64,000 bases of DNA, taken from Myrica gale. Its lineage: Eukaryota; Streptophyta; Magnoliopsida; Fagales; Myricaceae. The position numbers and the translations under genes are program-made. The notes below the pieces were generated by a model. The model was not told the origin of the DNA and searched no databases. It saw only the letters and a program-made list of their open reading frames with translations. Shown piece after piece: positions 1 to 9,200 of the stretch; positions within the stretch are counted from its first letter, which is position 1; each line of letters begins with the position of its first letter. The DNA lies in contig OZ005607.1 of NCBI GenBank assembly GCA_963930655.1, positions 16,262,374 through 16,326,373 of the forward strand, written 5' to 3'.

Positions 1-225
1 GCCTTTGGACAGTACTCCATCTCTCACAAGGGTTTATTACAAAGCACTTGCTCAGGTATTCTCGGAGATCATTATCCATTATTTCTGGATCATCGCATTG
101 GGGCCCCACAGACCCTCCCCAGTAAGCAATAGCATCTCAACCAAGCGACCATACATCCAACGCTGCTCCAATCTCACCACGAGCGTCAGACTCCGGAGAC
201 ATGTAATCACTTCCAGTGGTGCTTA
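1..225 (-). pseudogene. MAPKKK-like kinase fragment (C-terminal lobe)
   Basis: The first ~225 bases, read on the minus strand, match the 3' half of the kinase gene at 3177-4028 in the same order: the C-terminal segment beside the end of the window, then the WSLG region, then the activation-segment end. A block of about 60 bases has been scrambled or lost between the two parts, and there is no long open frame, so this is a decayed duplicate. It still encodes a canonical YMSPES activation-segment end and an ALDVWSLG segment. That is informative because the intact neighbour is altered at this point. The fragment may continue off the left edge of the window. Confidence 0.75.
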
Positions 226-401
226 TCACGTGCACGTACAATCGCCCAGATACAGTGTTGAAAAAGAGGCAAGTAATCAAGACTAGTAGAATTAATTCCG
301 AAAAACATTAATCAAAACCTCATTGCTTCATTAATCAATATGAAAGAATGTCTAATTAAACTTCTACGGAAGACAATGAAATAATATAAGGCTTAATTAC
401 T
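226..401. other. AT-rich spacer
   Basis: Intergenic AT-rich sequence between the kinase fragment and the tandem duplication. No coding signal was seen. Confidence 0.5.
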
Positions 402-553
402 CTAATTAAGTATATAATAAATCCTTTTGTTCGTGGCGGCGGAGGGAAGCCATCACTGTGAGACGTGGACTGGTGAAGGAAAGGTAAGCTGCAATGACTT
501 GGCTCTGCCGAGAACTCCAAAAACACCAAGAACAAAAGGATGATTCAGAAGCC
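402..553. repeat. Tandem duplicate of kinase 3' region, uninterrupted copy
   Basis: This 152-bp unit is followed immediately at 554 by a second copy of itself. Both begin CTAATTAAG and end GATGATTCAGAAGCC. The second copy consists of 554-599, 1522-1587 and 3183-3226 (about 156 bp in total), split by two transposons. The uninterrupted copy has a single GAGGGAAGC and a single CTCTGCCG-like site exactly where the second copy carries a MULE and a hAT. It therefore acts as a paralogous empty site for both insertions. Confidence 0.8.
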
Positions 554-599
554 CTAATTAAGACTATAATGAATCATTTTGTTCATGGCAGAGGGAAGC

Positions 600-1512
600 G
601 GCTCCGGTTATTATACGATGTTAGAAGCGTCTGAGTGATCCGGTTCCACGGTCACGATCGACTGGGGCATGTTGGACGGTCACGATCTTGCCAACGAATT
701 AATGAGTTCAACCCGCCACCCGCGACCCTCGACCCGCGACCCGTTCCTCCCCCAACTTCTTCGACTGCCCTAACTTCTTCCCCCAAATCAAAGTATCTGC
801 TGCGGAGACATCAAGCGTTGAGGATGAAGAACATGTGGGAAGTATTGGGTCACCGGAGAATACTATTGCTCTGGTAGGTGAAACAGAACAAGAACAACAA
901 GATACAGAAAAAGAAGAACCAGCGGAATCTGAAAAACTAGGAGAAGTACAAGAAGATGGGTGGTCATACACAGGAAAAGAAAAAGGAGAAAGTGGAGCTT
1001 TTGTTACAGAAGATGAAGAAGAAAGTGGGGTAGTGAGACCAGACGAGGAAGAAGAAGTACCAACAGCAGAAAATGATGAATTAAACAGAAGGTTCGAAGA
1101 ATTTATAAGAAAAATGAAGGAAGAGATCAGGATTGAAGCGCAACAACAACTAATAGCAGTCTAATGTATATTCCAGTGATATGTAGATATCGTACTGTGA
1201 AGCTGCTTTGGTCAGTTTTAAAATGACTAAGCTCTCATGGTTTTTCTGAGTCATCCTTCTCTGTTGCATGCATGTAGAACCGAAGAGAGTTGGGTTGCTG
1301 CTATGATATTTGACTGATTTCGGAAGATTTGGGGGAGGAAATTTGGGGGAGGAAGGCTGGACGAAGGGTGAAGAAGTTGGGGGGAGGTCGCGGGTCGCGG
1401 GTTGAACTCATTATTCGTTGGCAAGATCGTGACCGTCCAACATGCCCCACTCGATCTCGACCGTCGAACCGGATCACTCAGACACTCATGAAGTCGTATA
1501 ATAACCGAAGCC
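600..1512. mobile_element. Mutator-like element (Pack-MULE), 913 bp
   Basis: Terminal inverted repeats of about 185 bp (roughly 600-790 and 1330-1512) begin GGCTCCGGTTATTATACG and GGCTTCGGTTATTATACG. The element is flanked by a perfect 9-bp target duplication GAGGGAAGC at 591-599 and 1513-1521. Long TIRs with a 9-bp TSD are diagnostic of Mutator-like elements. It has no transposase; the centre holds a captured acidic coding exon (about 805-1164), so it is a non-autonomous gene-capturing MULE. The paralogous unit at 402-553 shows the unoccupied site. The TIRs differ at perhaps 15% of positions by eye, so the insertion is not very recent. Confidence 0.9.
805..1164 (+). pseudogene. Captured DUF761/cotton-fibre-type exon inside Pack-MULE
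   Basis: A plus-strand frame open from about 805, with no ATG at its beginning, encodes a Glu-rich acidic segment. It ends with NDELNRRFEEFIRKMKEEI and about ten more residues before a TAA/TAG-bounded stop at 1164. That terminal block has the ELNrRfEeFI form typical of the C-terminal DUF761 motif of the plant cotton-fibre-expressed/DUF4408 proteins. The absence of a start and of the N-terminal hydrophobic part expected for such proteins indicates only the last exon was captured. The frame is open, so a chimeric transcript is possible, but there is no evidence that it is made. The family call is from motif memory. Confidence 0.6.
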
Positions 1513-1587
1513 GAGGGAAGCTATCATTCTGAGAGAACGCGAGCTGGTGAAGGAGAGGTAGTAGACTGCAACGACTTGAACCTACCG

Positions 1588-3174
1588 CATAGGCGGAGGG
1601 AGGGGGGGGCGAACCGGGGCCATTGCCCCGGTTGGCTCCCCCCAAATTTTTATTTTTACATGCATTTTTTTTATTATTTATTTATTTTTATTAGGTTTGC
1701 CCCCCTTGGCCAAATAAAAATTATGCTTGCCCCCCTTGCCTGCCTAGATTAATCAGCCCGCCCCCCTTAAAACTCAAGCAGCCCAATACCTCAAAATCAA
1801 ATTAAAAAAATAAGCAGAGAGATATTTATTTATGTCAAAACTTGAAATCCTACATTAACTTGTCGACGTTGTCGTGAATTTTGCGACGAATATTTCATAT
1901 ACTTCTCCTGAGTCCTGATAATCGTTGTGTATTGTAATAATTGAAATAGATGTTTTCACTATTCTAGTACTGCTTTTTTTTTGTTCTTTTGCCTTTTATG
2001 TTGGACTTGGTTGAGAATTTGGATATCGCAAATACTGAGAAAGGGGGTGGTGTGCTCTTGTTGGATAAATGATAATTCAATTATTCAAGTGTGCTGCGTG
2101 TCCATCTTTACTACTAGAGAATCATTGGTTATATCATTTTATTGTCACTATCATCATCTAATTTTACATGTCTGACTTCTCCACAATTTATGAAAATCCA
2201 AAGTTGAAGTAAGACTCATTTTCATCTATCTTTTGTTTGTTTAGGTCTGATTTTTCATAGCCCATGAGATTAACTTGTTTTTAATTGTCTTTCTCTAAAG
2301 GTGGAACTTCTTTTCCATTGTAATTTGTGACGTTTGGATCAAGTTATAAATATATTTCTTCAAAATTTTAGCCATTTAATGGGCACTTTGAACTACGATT
2401 TTTCTGTTTTCTCATTTTGTAAGGGGAGTAGAATAGTTATTTGGATGTTAAAATTGAACTTTTTGTCCAAATTTTTTTTTCTATTATCATTTACCAAGTA
2501 TGTATTTCCTCCTTGCAATTTCGGGTTATTTTATTGTTGATAGATATTCCACTCTTGAGAAGCCCGTGTTCAATAGTACTGTCACACTAAAAAAAACTAT
2601 AGCAAGGGTGAGAAGTATTTTTATACCATTGGAACCTGGATTCTTTTTGAACTTTGGATAATTTGGCTACTTTTTCCAATATGCTTCGTTTTGCTATTGT
2701 TTCTTTCAAGAATAATAGAAATACAATAATTGTTTATTTTTCTCATTTATGTGTTATGTTTTCTTTTTACATATCCCAACAAATTCAGCAGGACTTATTG
2801 AGCATAGGACACATCCTTTCTAGCAACAAAAATAAGTACTTCATTTATGGAAGTAAAAAATTATATTGTTGAAAATATTTTATTTCATTTATGTGTTTTG
2901 TTTTACAAAGAATATATATATAAATACTTTTGTGTTGTGTGATTAGTTGGTGCTCTATTGGTGTCTTGAACAACAAGAATTTAATTTTTAATGTCACCTC
3001 TCAGTATCAGCAAATAGTACGGTACGTGTATTTCAATATTTTTAGTGTTCTTAGTCCTTAATTTTTTTTATTTATACTCTTAAGACTTTTTTTGCATTAA
3101 GTAGTAAAAAAAAATTTGTCATTTTTCCTTAAAAAGTTTGCCCCCCATTAATTGGGTTTCTGGCTCCGCCACTG
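1588..3174. mobile_element. Non-autonomous hAT element, 1587 bp
   Basis: The ends are CATAGGCGGAGGGAG on the left and, on the opposite strand, CAGTGGCGGAGCCAG on the right, which is the CAGNGGCGGAG terminus of plant hAT elements. A perfect 8-bp target duplication ACCTACCG lies at 1580-1587 and 3175-3182. The interior is AT-rich with no transposase-like frame, so it depends on a transposase supplied in trans. The element at 16253-21151 has very similar termini and is a plausible relative. It lies 2 bases beyond the kinase stop codon. Confidence 0.9.
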
Positions 3175-3176
3175 AC

Positions 3177-4028
3177 CTACCGATAACTCCAACAACACCA
3201 AGAAAAAAAATGATGATTCAGAAGCCTTCGGGTTGTCCATCTCTCACAGGGGTTTATTGCAAAGCACTTTCTCAGAAAGTCTTCGCCATCCTTGGATAGA
3301 TTCTTTGGTATTTTGGGCGATTCTTTAAGACGAGCCAGACGATACATGAGTGTTTCTATATCTTGGCATTGTGGCCACCACGCTGGCTTCCCAGTAAGCA
3401 TCTCAACCACAATACAACCAAGCGACCATACATCCAACGCTGGCCCAATCTGACCACGAGCAAACAGACTCTGGGGTCCTGGGGACATGTAGTTGGGAGT
3501 TCCCCGAAAACGAAACTTCCAGTGATCCTCACACTCATTCAAAAAGCCGACTTCCTTGACGAGCCCAAAGTCGGCGATCTTAAGTTGATCATGTTTAAAC
3601 CCTTCTGGTGATCCAGGGAATACCAATATGTTGCTGGGTTTTAGATCACAGTGAACCATACCAGACAAATGCATTGAAGTGAGACCTCTGAGGATCATAC
3701 CGGTATAGCGTTGCAAGTCCCGCTCGCACAAGGCTGGTCCATTCTGAATCAAATCCCATAGAGAACCACGGGCAGTGTATTCCAGGAGCAGATTGTAGAA
3801 CATGGCGCCGTTCTCGACGCTGAGACAGCTTCCAAAACACCGAACAATTCCCGGACAGCCATGCAAACGCATCAACGACCTCTCCTCTAAATGGAGCGAG
3901 ACCAACTTCTGAAGAAGACACGATTTTATGGCGATCTGCGGGATCAGGGTGCCGTCAATGGATTCCGCTAAATACACCGTGCCATATGACCCTTTTCCAA
4001 GAACTCTTCCCTTTAATATCGAAGCCAT
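3177..4028 (-). CDS. MAPKKK-type protein kinase, short, altered activation segment
   Basis: Single-exon 283-residue frame, ATG at 4028-4026, stop TAG at 3179-3177. It is almost entirely a Ser/Thr kinase domain: Gly-loop GKGSYGTV (11-18), ATP lysine in AIK (35), catalytic loop HCDLKPSN (126-133), DFG (153-155), GTPNY (176-180) and DVWSLG (199-204). HCD instead of HRD, together with the overall sequence, resembles the plant MAPKKK17/18-like clade, which phosphorylates MAPKKs in ABA and stress signalling; the assignment is by memory. Oddities: the usual APE glutamate region reads SPGPQS, three residues longer than in the duplicate at 1-225. The protein also ends right after the kinase domain, without the C-terminal tail common in the clade. 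The stop lies inside the hAT target duplication, so the 3' UTR is now hAT sequence. It may be a weak or dead kinase. Confidence 0.75.
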   Translation of the reverse strand: MASILKGRVLGKGSYGTVYLAESIDGTLIPQIAIKSCLLQKLVSLHLEERSLMRLHGCPGIVRCFGSCLSVENGAMFYNLLLEYTARGSLWDLIQNGPALCERDLQRYTGMILRGLTSMHLSGMVHCDLKPSNILVFPGSPEGFKHDQLKIADFGLVKEVGFLNECEDHWKFRFRGTPNYMSPGPQSLFARGQIGPALDVWSLGCIVVEMLTGKPAWWPQCQDIETLMYRLARLKESPKIPKNLSKDGEDFLRKCFAINPCERWTTRRLLNHHFFSWCCWSYR

Positions 4029-4144
4029 GAACGAGAGATCTAGGAAAGTGGCAAGCGAGAAAGACTAACGATCGACGTTGCTATATGACGCAATGCGAAT
4101 CTTCGTTTATGTGAGGAACTACTGACCGCGTTAAATAATGGAAG
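4029..4144 (-). promoter_or_regulatory. Presumed 5' flank of the kinase gene
   Basis: Sequence directly upstream of the kinase ATG. I see no convincing TATA box; the interval is annotated by position only. Confidence 0.3.
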
Positions 4145-4400
4145 CACACCACCTTAAGCCGCTATATTTTGATCATTTTCGCTATTGCGCCCTAAATCTT
4201 GTTCATTTACAGTGTTTTTAAGAAACCCCGCTAAATCTTGATCAGTTGCGGCATTTTTAAAAGAAGCTCTGCTAAAGCCTAACCATTTAGCGGCGTGTTT
4301 CACAGAATAGCGTTAAATCCCAACCAGTGAGGAGATTTTTTAAAAGCAATCTTTTCAAAGATGTTGCTGAAGCCAAATCTTTAAAAGTTCCCAACCATTT
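4145..4400. repeat. Degenerate ~45-bp tandem repeats
   Basis: Several imperfect repeats of a unit built around CGCTAAATCTTGATCAGTTG with a T-rich tail. They end next to the CACTA-like terminus at 4415. They could be subterminal repeats of a related element or of an older insertion. No coding potential. Confidence 0.4.
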
Positions 4401-4414
4401 CTAAAATATAACCG

Positions 4415-4940
4415 CACTACAAAAAATAAAATTTGACTTTTGTTGACAAAAGTTTGTCACCAAAAGTTAAAATTCAGTTACTAAATCTTTTAGTGAAATT
4501 TTTTTTTCGTCACGGAGCGGAAGAGTGTACTAAAAGTTTTTCGTGACAAATTTGAATTTCATTACTAAAAACTTTAAGTGACAAATTTGTTTCCGTCACA
4601 AAACGTTTTTGTGATAAAAACTTTCGTCACGAAAATAGGCGATCTGATCTGTCTCCAATTTCATCACAAAACCTTTTAGTGACAAACGTTTTTCTGTCAC
4701 AATAACGTTTCGTGACAAAAATAATTCCGTGACTGAAATTGTTTAGTGACAAAATTACTTCCGTCACAATAACGTTTCGTGAGAAAATATTTTTGTTACC
4801 GAAAACTTTTAGTGACGAAATTACTTCCGTCACAATAAATTTTCTTGACAAATATTTCGTTTCATTTTCATCACAAAAACGAACAATTGTCCAAAATTTT
4901 TTTCGTCACAATGACTTTTCGTGACAAAATTGTGGACTAT
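4415..4940. mobile_element. CACTA-like element end with subterminal repeats
   Basis: Starts CACTACAAAAAAT, the canonical CACTA (En/Spm) terminus, and continues with more than ten copies of TTTCGTCAC / GTGACAAA in both orientations. Such motifs are the subterminal transposase-binding repeats of CACTA elements. No matching inverted terminus ending TAGTG was found to the right, so the element appears truncated. The terminus at 44407 belongs to the same broad type (CACTACAAG with GTGACAAA motifs). Confidence 0.6.
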
Positions 4941-6262
4941 TTGACTATTTGACTTTTCGCCATTGCACTATCGATCGGATAGGCTTTAATCTTTATACAG
5001 AAACATATCTACTAGTACCACCTTGGTCATATATAAATAGAAAAATTAAACCTGTATGAGAAGCATAGCCCTATCCATAGTTTTACAATTTGTATCTAAG
5101 GTTAAGATGTCACCATTAAATTCAATAAAAAAATAGACCACGTGACACAATCTTAATAGTCAAATTGTAACATCAAGTTTAAAGTGTAAACATATTGGTA
5201 GATAGAAGTGCAACATCTTAATGTTTGTTGTTTAAAGTAGAAGTTCCAAAATGTGTTATAATTAGAGACTACAAAATACAACCTCTCCTCAAAATTTCAC
5301 CCTTATTTCAAGAATAATTTTAACCAATCATTACCGAGCTTTTGATAAAGAATGTTTAACATACCGATGATTAAGAATGCAATCTATATGATTTATTTTC
5401 TTCATTTTTGCATAATTACTATCTTAATATTTTATTTGGGTAAGGAAGAAAATCCCGAGCACCTCTTATTTATTGGGTTCGTACAGATTAAATCTAAGTT
5501 AGATGCACTACGAAATCTCAAGCCACAGACAAACATCAAAGAGCTAACGCATGCACATCACCCTTACGACTCCCACTTAAATAGGCTCTAAGTATGAATT
5601 TCGTGAGGAATCAAAACATAGGGCTATGCCTTATACACACAATTTCCAACTACGTCCTAAAATTATGAAGTTGGAATTTGATTAATTCCAACTTTATTGT
5701 AGATATATTCCAATTGTCATTGTAGACCAACATTTTCAGACAGCACAATGTTTCAAGATTTGTTTTTTCCCCCATTTTCCATCTTCCCAAATACCATACA
5801 AGGCACTAGGAGAGCAGAATCCTACATTTTCACAACAATTTATTTCATGACTATAGCTAACTTAAGCATCTCTTTCAGACATCCTTTTTTTAGCCATCTC
5901 TTTGAACAAAAAGCCCTCAAGAGAATGCTATTGAAACATGTCACTCAGAACGTACGATCTTCCAACTTCAGGGGGCCAATTCTTGTATGGAGAAGTTTTT
6001 AATTTAACATGAGACTACAGGAGTCTAAGGCGAAACTTTCCAGTAAACTGGTTTGGAGTAATTTCTATCAAATTGTCATATGTGCCTATAATCACATGAG
6101 AACTACAAGTACACCTGGATAATCTATTTAACTGCCACCTAGCAGTCCGAAGATAGTTTCATTACACCATTAATTTTGAGGAAAATTCTCTCAAGAAAGA
6201 TAATTTGTCCCCCACAAGTGCCAGAACTTTCAGCAGCCTCGCGCACTTTCTACCCAGTAGAA
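4941..6262. other. Intergenic, no gene seen
   Basis: AT-rich sequence between the CACTA-like fragment and the end of the methyltransferase gene. The short open frames here have no recognisable motif. The right part probably includes the 3' UTR of the gene ending at 6263. Confidence 0.4.
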
Positions 6263-9200
6263 TCAATTTGCATCAGCTGTTCGGCTAAAGAAAACCAGAA
6301 ATTCAGTATTACCCTCAGCACCCTTCAGTGGCGACTCAATCCACCCTTTGCTGCAGAATCCAAAATTCTGTACACCCTTTATGATCTTTTCAAGAACCTG
6401 CACAAGAAATCACAATAACTAGCATATCTTGTTTCGGGTTTCTCAGACACTATATGTATTCCGAGAAAGGGGTACAAACTTCTGAATCTTAAGAACATAA
6501 GAAAATTAGTTTCCACTTTTTACTTTGGGATCATTTACATTTTTCACCCTACGATCCTTTTGAATGCAAAAAAATTTACAAAATGAACATCCCAAATCTC
6601 AAAAAATTCTACACTAACACCTTTTTACACAAATTCATACAACTTTTCACACAAACTCCAACACCTTTCCAAAACATATTCTCTCTCTATACTTTTTAAC
6701 CAAACTCTAATGCTTTTTTATTAAAAAATTACATACAAATTATCCCTCTCTACACTTTTTTACAAACTTCAATAAAAATCAAATATCTTTACAACTTTTC
6801 ACCAACTTTTAAACAAAAACCTATAAAACTCCAACCTACATAAATATCACACCACTATAAAAAAATCCCAGAATCTTAGATTTTTTTTTTGAAAACAAAC
6901 ATCATCTATGTTTTGAGGCTTAAAACCGATGTGCAACCCAATTTTGTAACATTCAAATGAAAAACCAAATTTTACTGTTCTATAAAAATTCATGATTTAT
7001 TCTGAGAATTGATAAGATCAGATAAGTCTTATATTATAGTATAAAGCTTCGATTCAAATATTGAAAGTATCACCACGATAAGTCCGGGGGTCGCCCCATT
7101 TCTTCATTCGGACCTTTTTTACATTGAAAGAACCTCCCACAATTAGATATTGTGGGTATAAAAAAAATTGGCAATGAAAGACTTGAACCATGTTCAGTTA
7201 CCAAAATAAGGCCCAAGTGTCCTAAAGGGGAGAAACCAGACTTGTTTCTGCAGTTGAGGGACCAAATGGTTAAGAAATTGAACAAAGAAAGGAATGTCAG
7301 TGTGATTCATCAACAAAGGTTGATTGTTCTGGCTAATAGATTTGTCTTGAACATTATTAACCAATGGGTTCATTTCGGCAAAATTAAACAAGAAAGCCTT
7401 GCAAAATTAAAAAGATTAATTTTATGCTAGCTTACTCAAGTTTGTGACAGGTTTCATAAAGTTTTGTGATAACTCGATACCAGGTCACAAATATCAGCCA
7501 AGGCCCTAAAAAAGGAAAGTTATCATTTCCAGCACATTTTTTGCTCTTAGACATCGTGCAGCATATGAAAGCCAAGTAACAACCAAAGAGTACACAGGTG
7601 CATACCTCTTGGTGCACTATAGGATCTCTCACTATTCCACCACCTCCTACCTGAAAGGTGAAAATTTAAACTTAGAAACAAATAGAGAATATATATTGTT
7701 GGAAAACAAAGATCACCTTCTTACCATAGTATATTTTTGCATAAATTACCACCACTTACCATCAAACATTACCCTTCAATTTTTTTGTCATCAAAATTAC
7801 ACAGATGCAAAAAATACAAAGTTTTAGAAAAAACAAACACACAACTTCATCAACCCCATATAAATATTAGATACGTGATCAGATTTACTTCTTCTCACCA
7901 GCTAAAATGTTTGGCACACGTGACAATTTAATATAGTATCATAGTATAGGTACTAAGTTTGAACACTGATTTCACTCTCTGGACCTGTTTCACATAAATA
8001 CTCCATAGGTTAGGTCTACTTTGTCAAGAGGAAGTCTGATCCACATGTGATGGAAGTCTTTCTTTCTCAAAAATTATTTAGGTGAGAAAAGTTATCTGTT
8101 CCCATCAGTTTAACTTTTGAGAAAATTTCTAAATTGTGGGACGACCTCTTACAGTGACGCGTCGAGTACTGTGCCTTCTATTTCTATGATGAGAAAAGTG
8201 TGAATTTGTTATGATTGCAAACCAAAATTTTGGAATGGAGAATGCCCTTGAGCACTAGAAAGATTAAAGGATCAATACAAAAAGCAAGCACTATCTTATC
8301 AAACAACAGGAGAATGGGGCACGAAGACAGGACAAAAGAAATGGTATAACTTTGGTAGTATTGCCATGGTCCAATAGAGTAGAGAGATGGATCCCTTTTC
8401 TATCTCAAGGAGCACAATGAAACTCAGCCTAAACTGGCTTCATATGACTGCATAGATCAGAAACGTGTAAATTTAAGAGAGAGGAACAGAAATATACTTC
8501 AAACATAGAAGGATGAATGAGAAAATACTTGTGATCTTTGAGCTTCAAATTGAGGCTTAACCAGGGTAACCAAGCCTGCATCTTCCTTCATCACAGTGAC
8601 TACAGCAGGCATGACCTGTTAGAAAGTACATCCTTTAAAACATATCTTAACATTTGGTGGGCCAAAAAGAATTATTATAGGAAGATCCAAACGTAACGTA
8701 TACTGATAAGTGAACAAATATATTAAACGAGAACAAAACCTCAGGGGTCAAGGTTAAAAGGGAAAGAGCACGACATGTGTTTGTGAGCGTGTGCATTGTG
8801 TAAAAGAGTAGTGGCTCTATCAAATATGGAAAATCTCTCTTTCGTTTTGGAAGCAATATAGTTAATTATGGCTCCAAGATAGCGTAAAAGTGGAACACCT
8901 AAAAGCTCTAAAATTTCGGACTAGGAATTGAAGAAGTCCAGAAAGGAAATAGAGAAGAACCACAGTCACACAACTACTTGATACTTCAAATCTCCCCCTC
9001 CCAGTTGATAAAGGAGAGTTTGAAAGCAATCGGTCAACACAAAGCTTCATTACTATTACTATTCTTATTGTAGCTGTTATTATTATTACTATTACTATTA
9101 TTATTATCAGGGTAAATTCATTTAGGTCCTTGGGTTTTACCTGCTTTTCAAAATAGGCCCTTGGCTTTGCATTTTAAAAAAATCAATCACTGAATTTATA

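Larger units (their letters stand above)
554..3226. repeat. Tandem duplicate of kinase 3' region, copy split by two transposons
   Basis: Second unit of the tandem pair that starts at 402. Removing 600-1521 (element plus one TSD) and 1588-3182 (element plus one TSD) restores a unit of about 156 bp collinear with 402-553. The unit includes the last codons and stop of the kinase gene, so the kinase 3' flank is what was duplicated. Confidence 0.75.

Noticed and set aside
7152..7430. 92-residue plus-strand open frame
   Set aside because: It lies in an intron of the methyltransferase gene on the opposite strand, with no domain and an overlapping open frame on the other strand.
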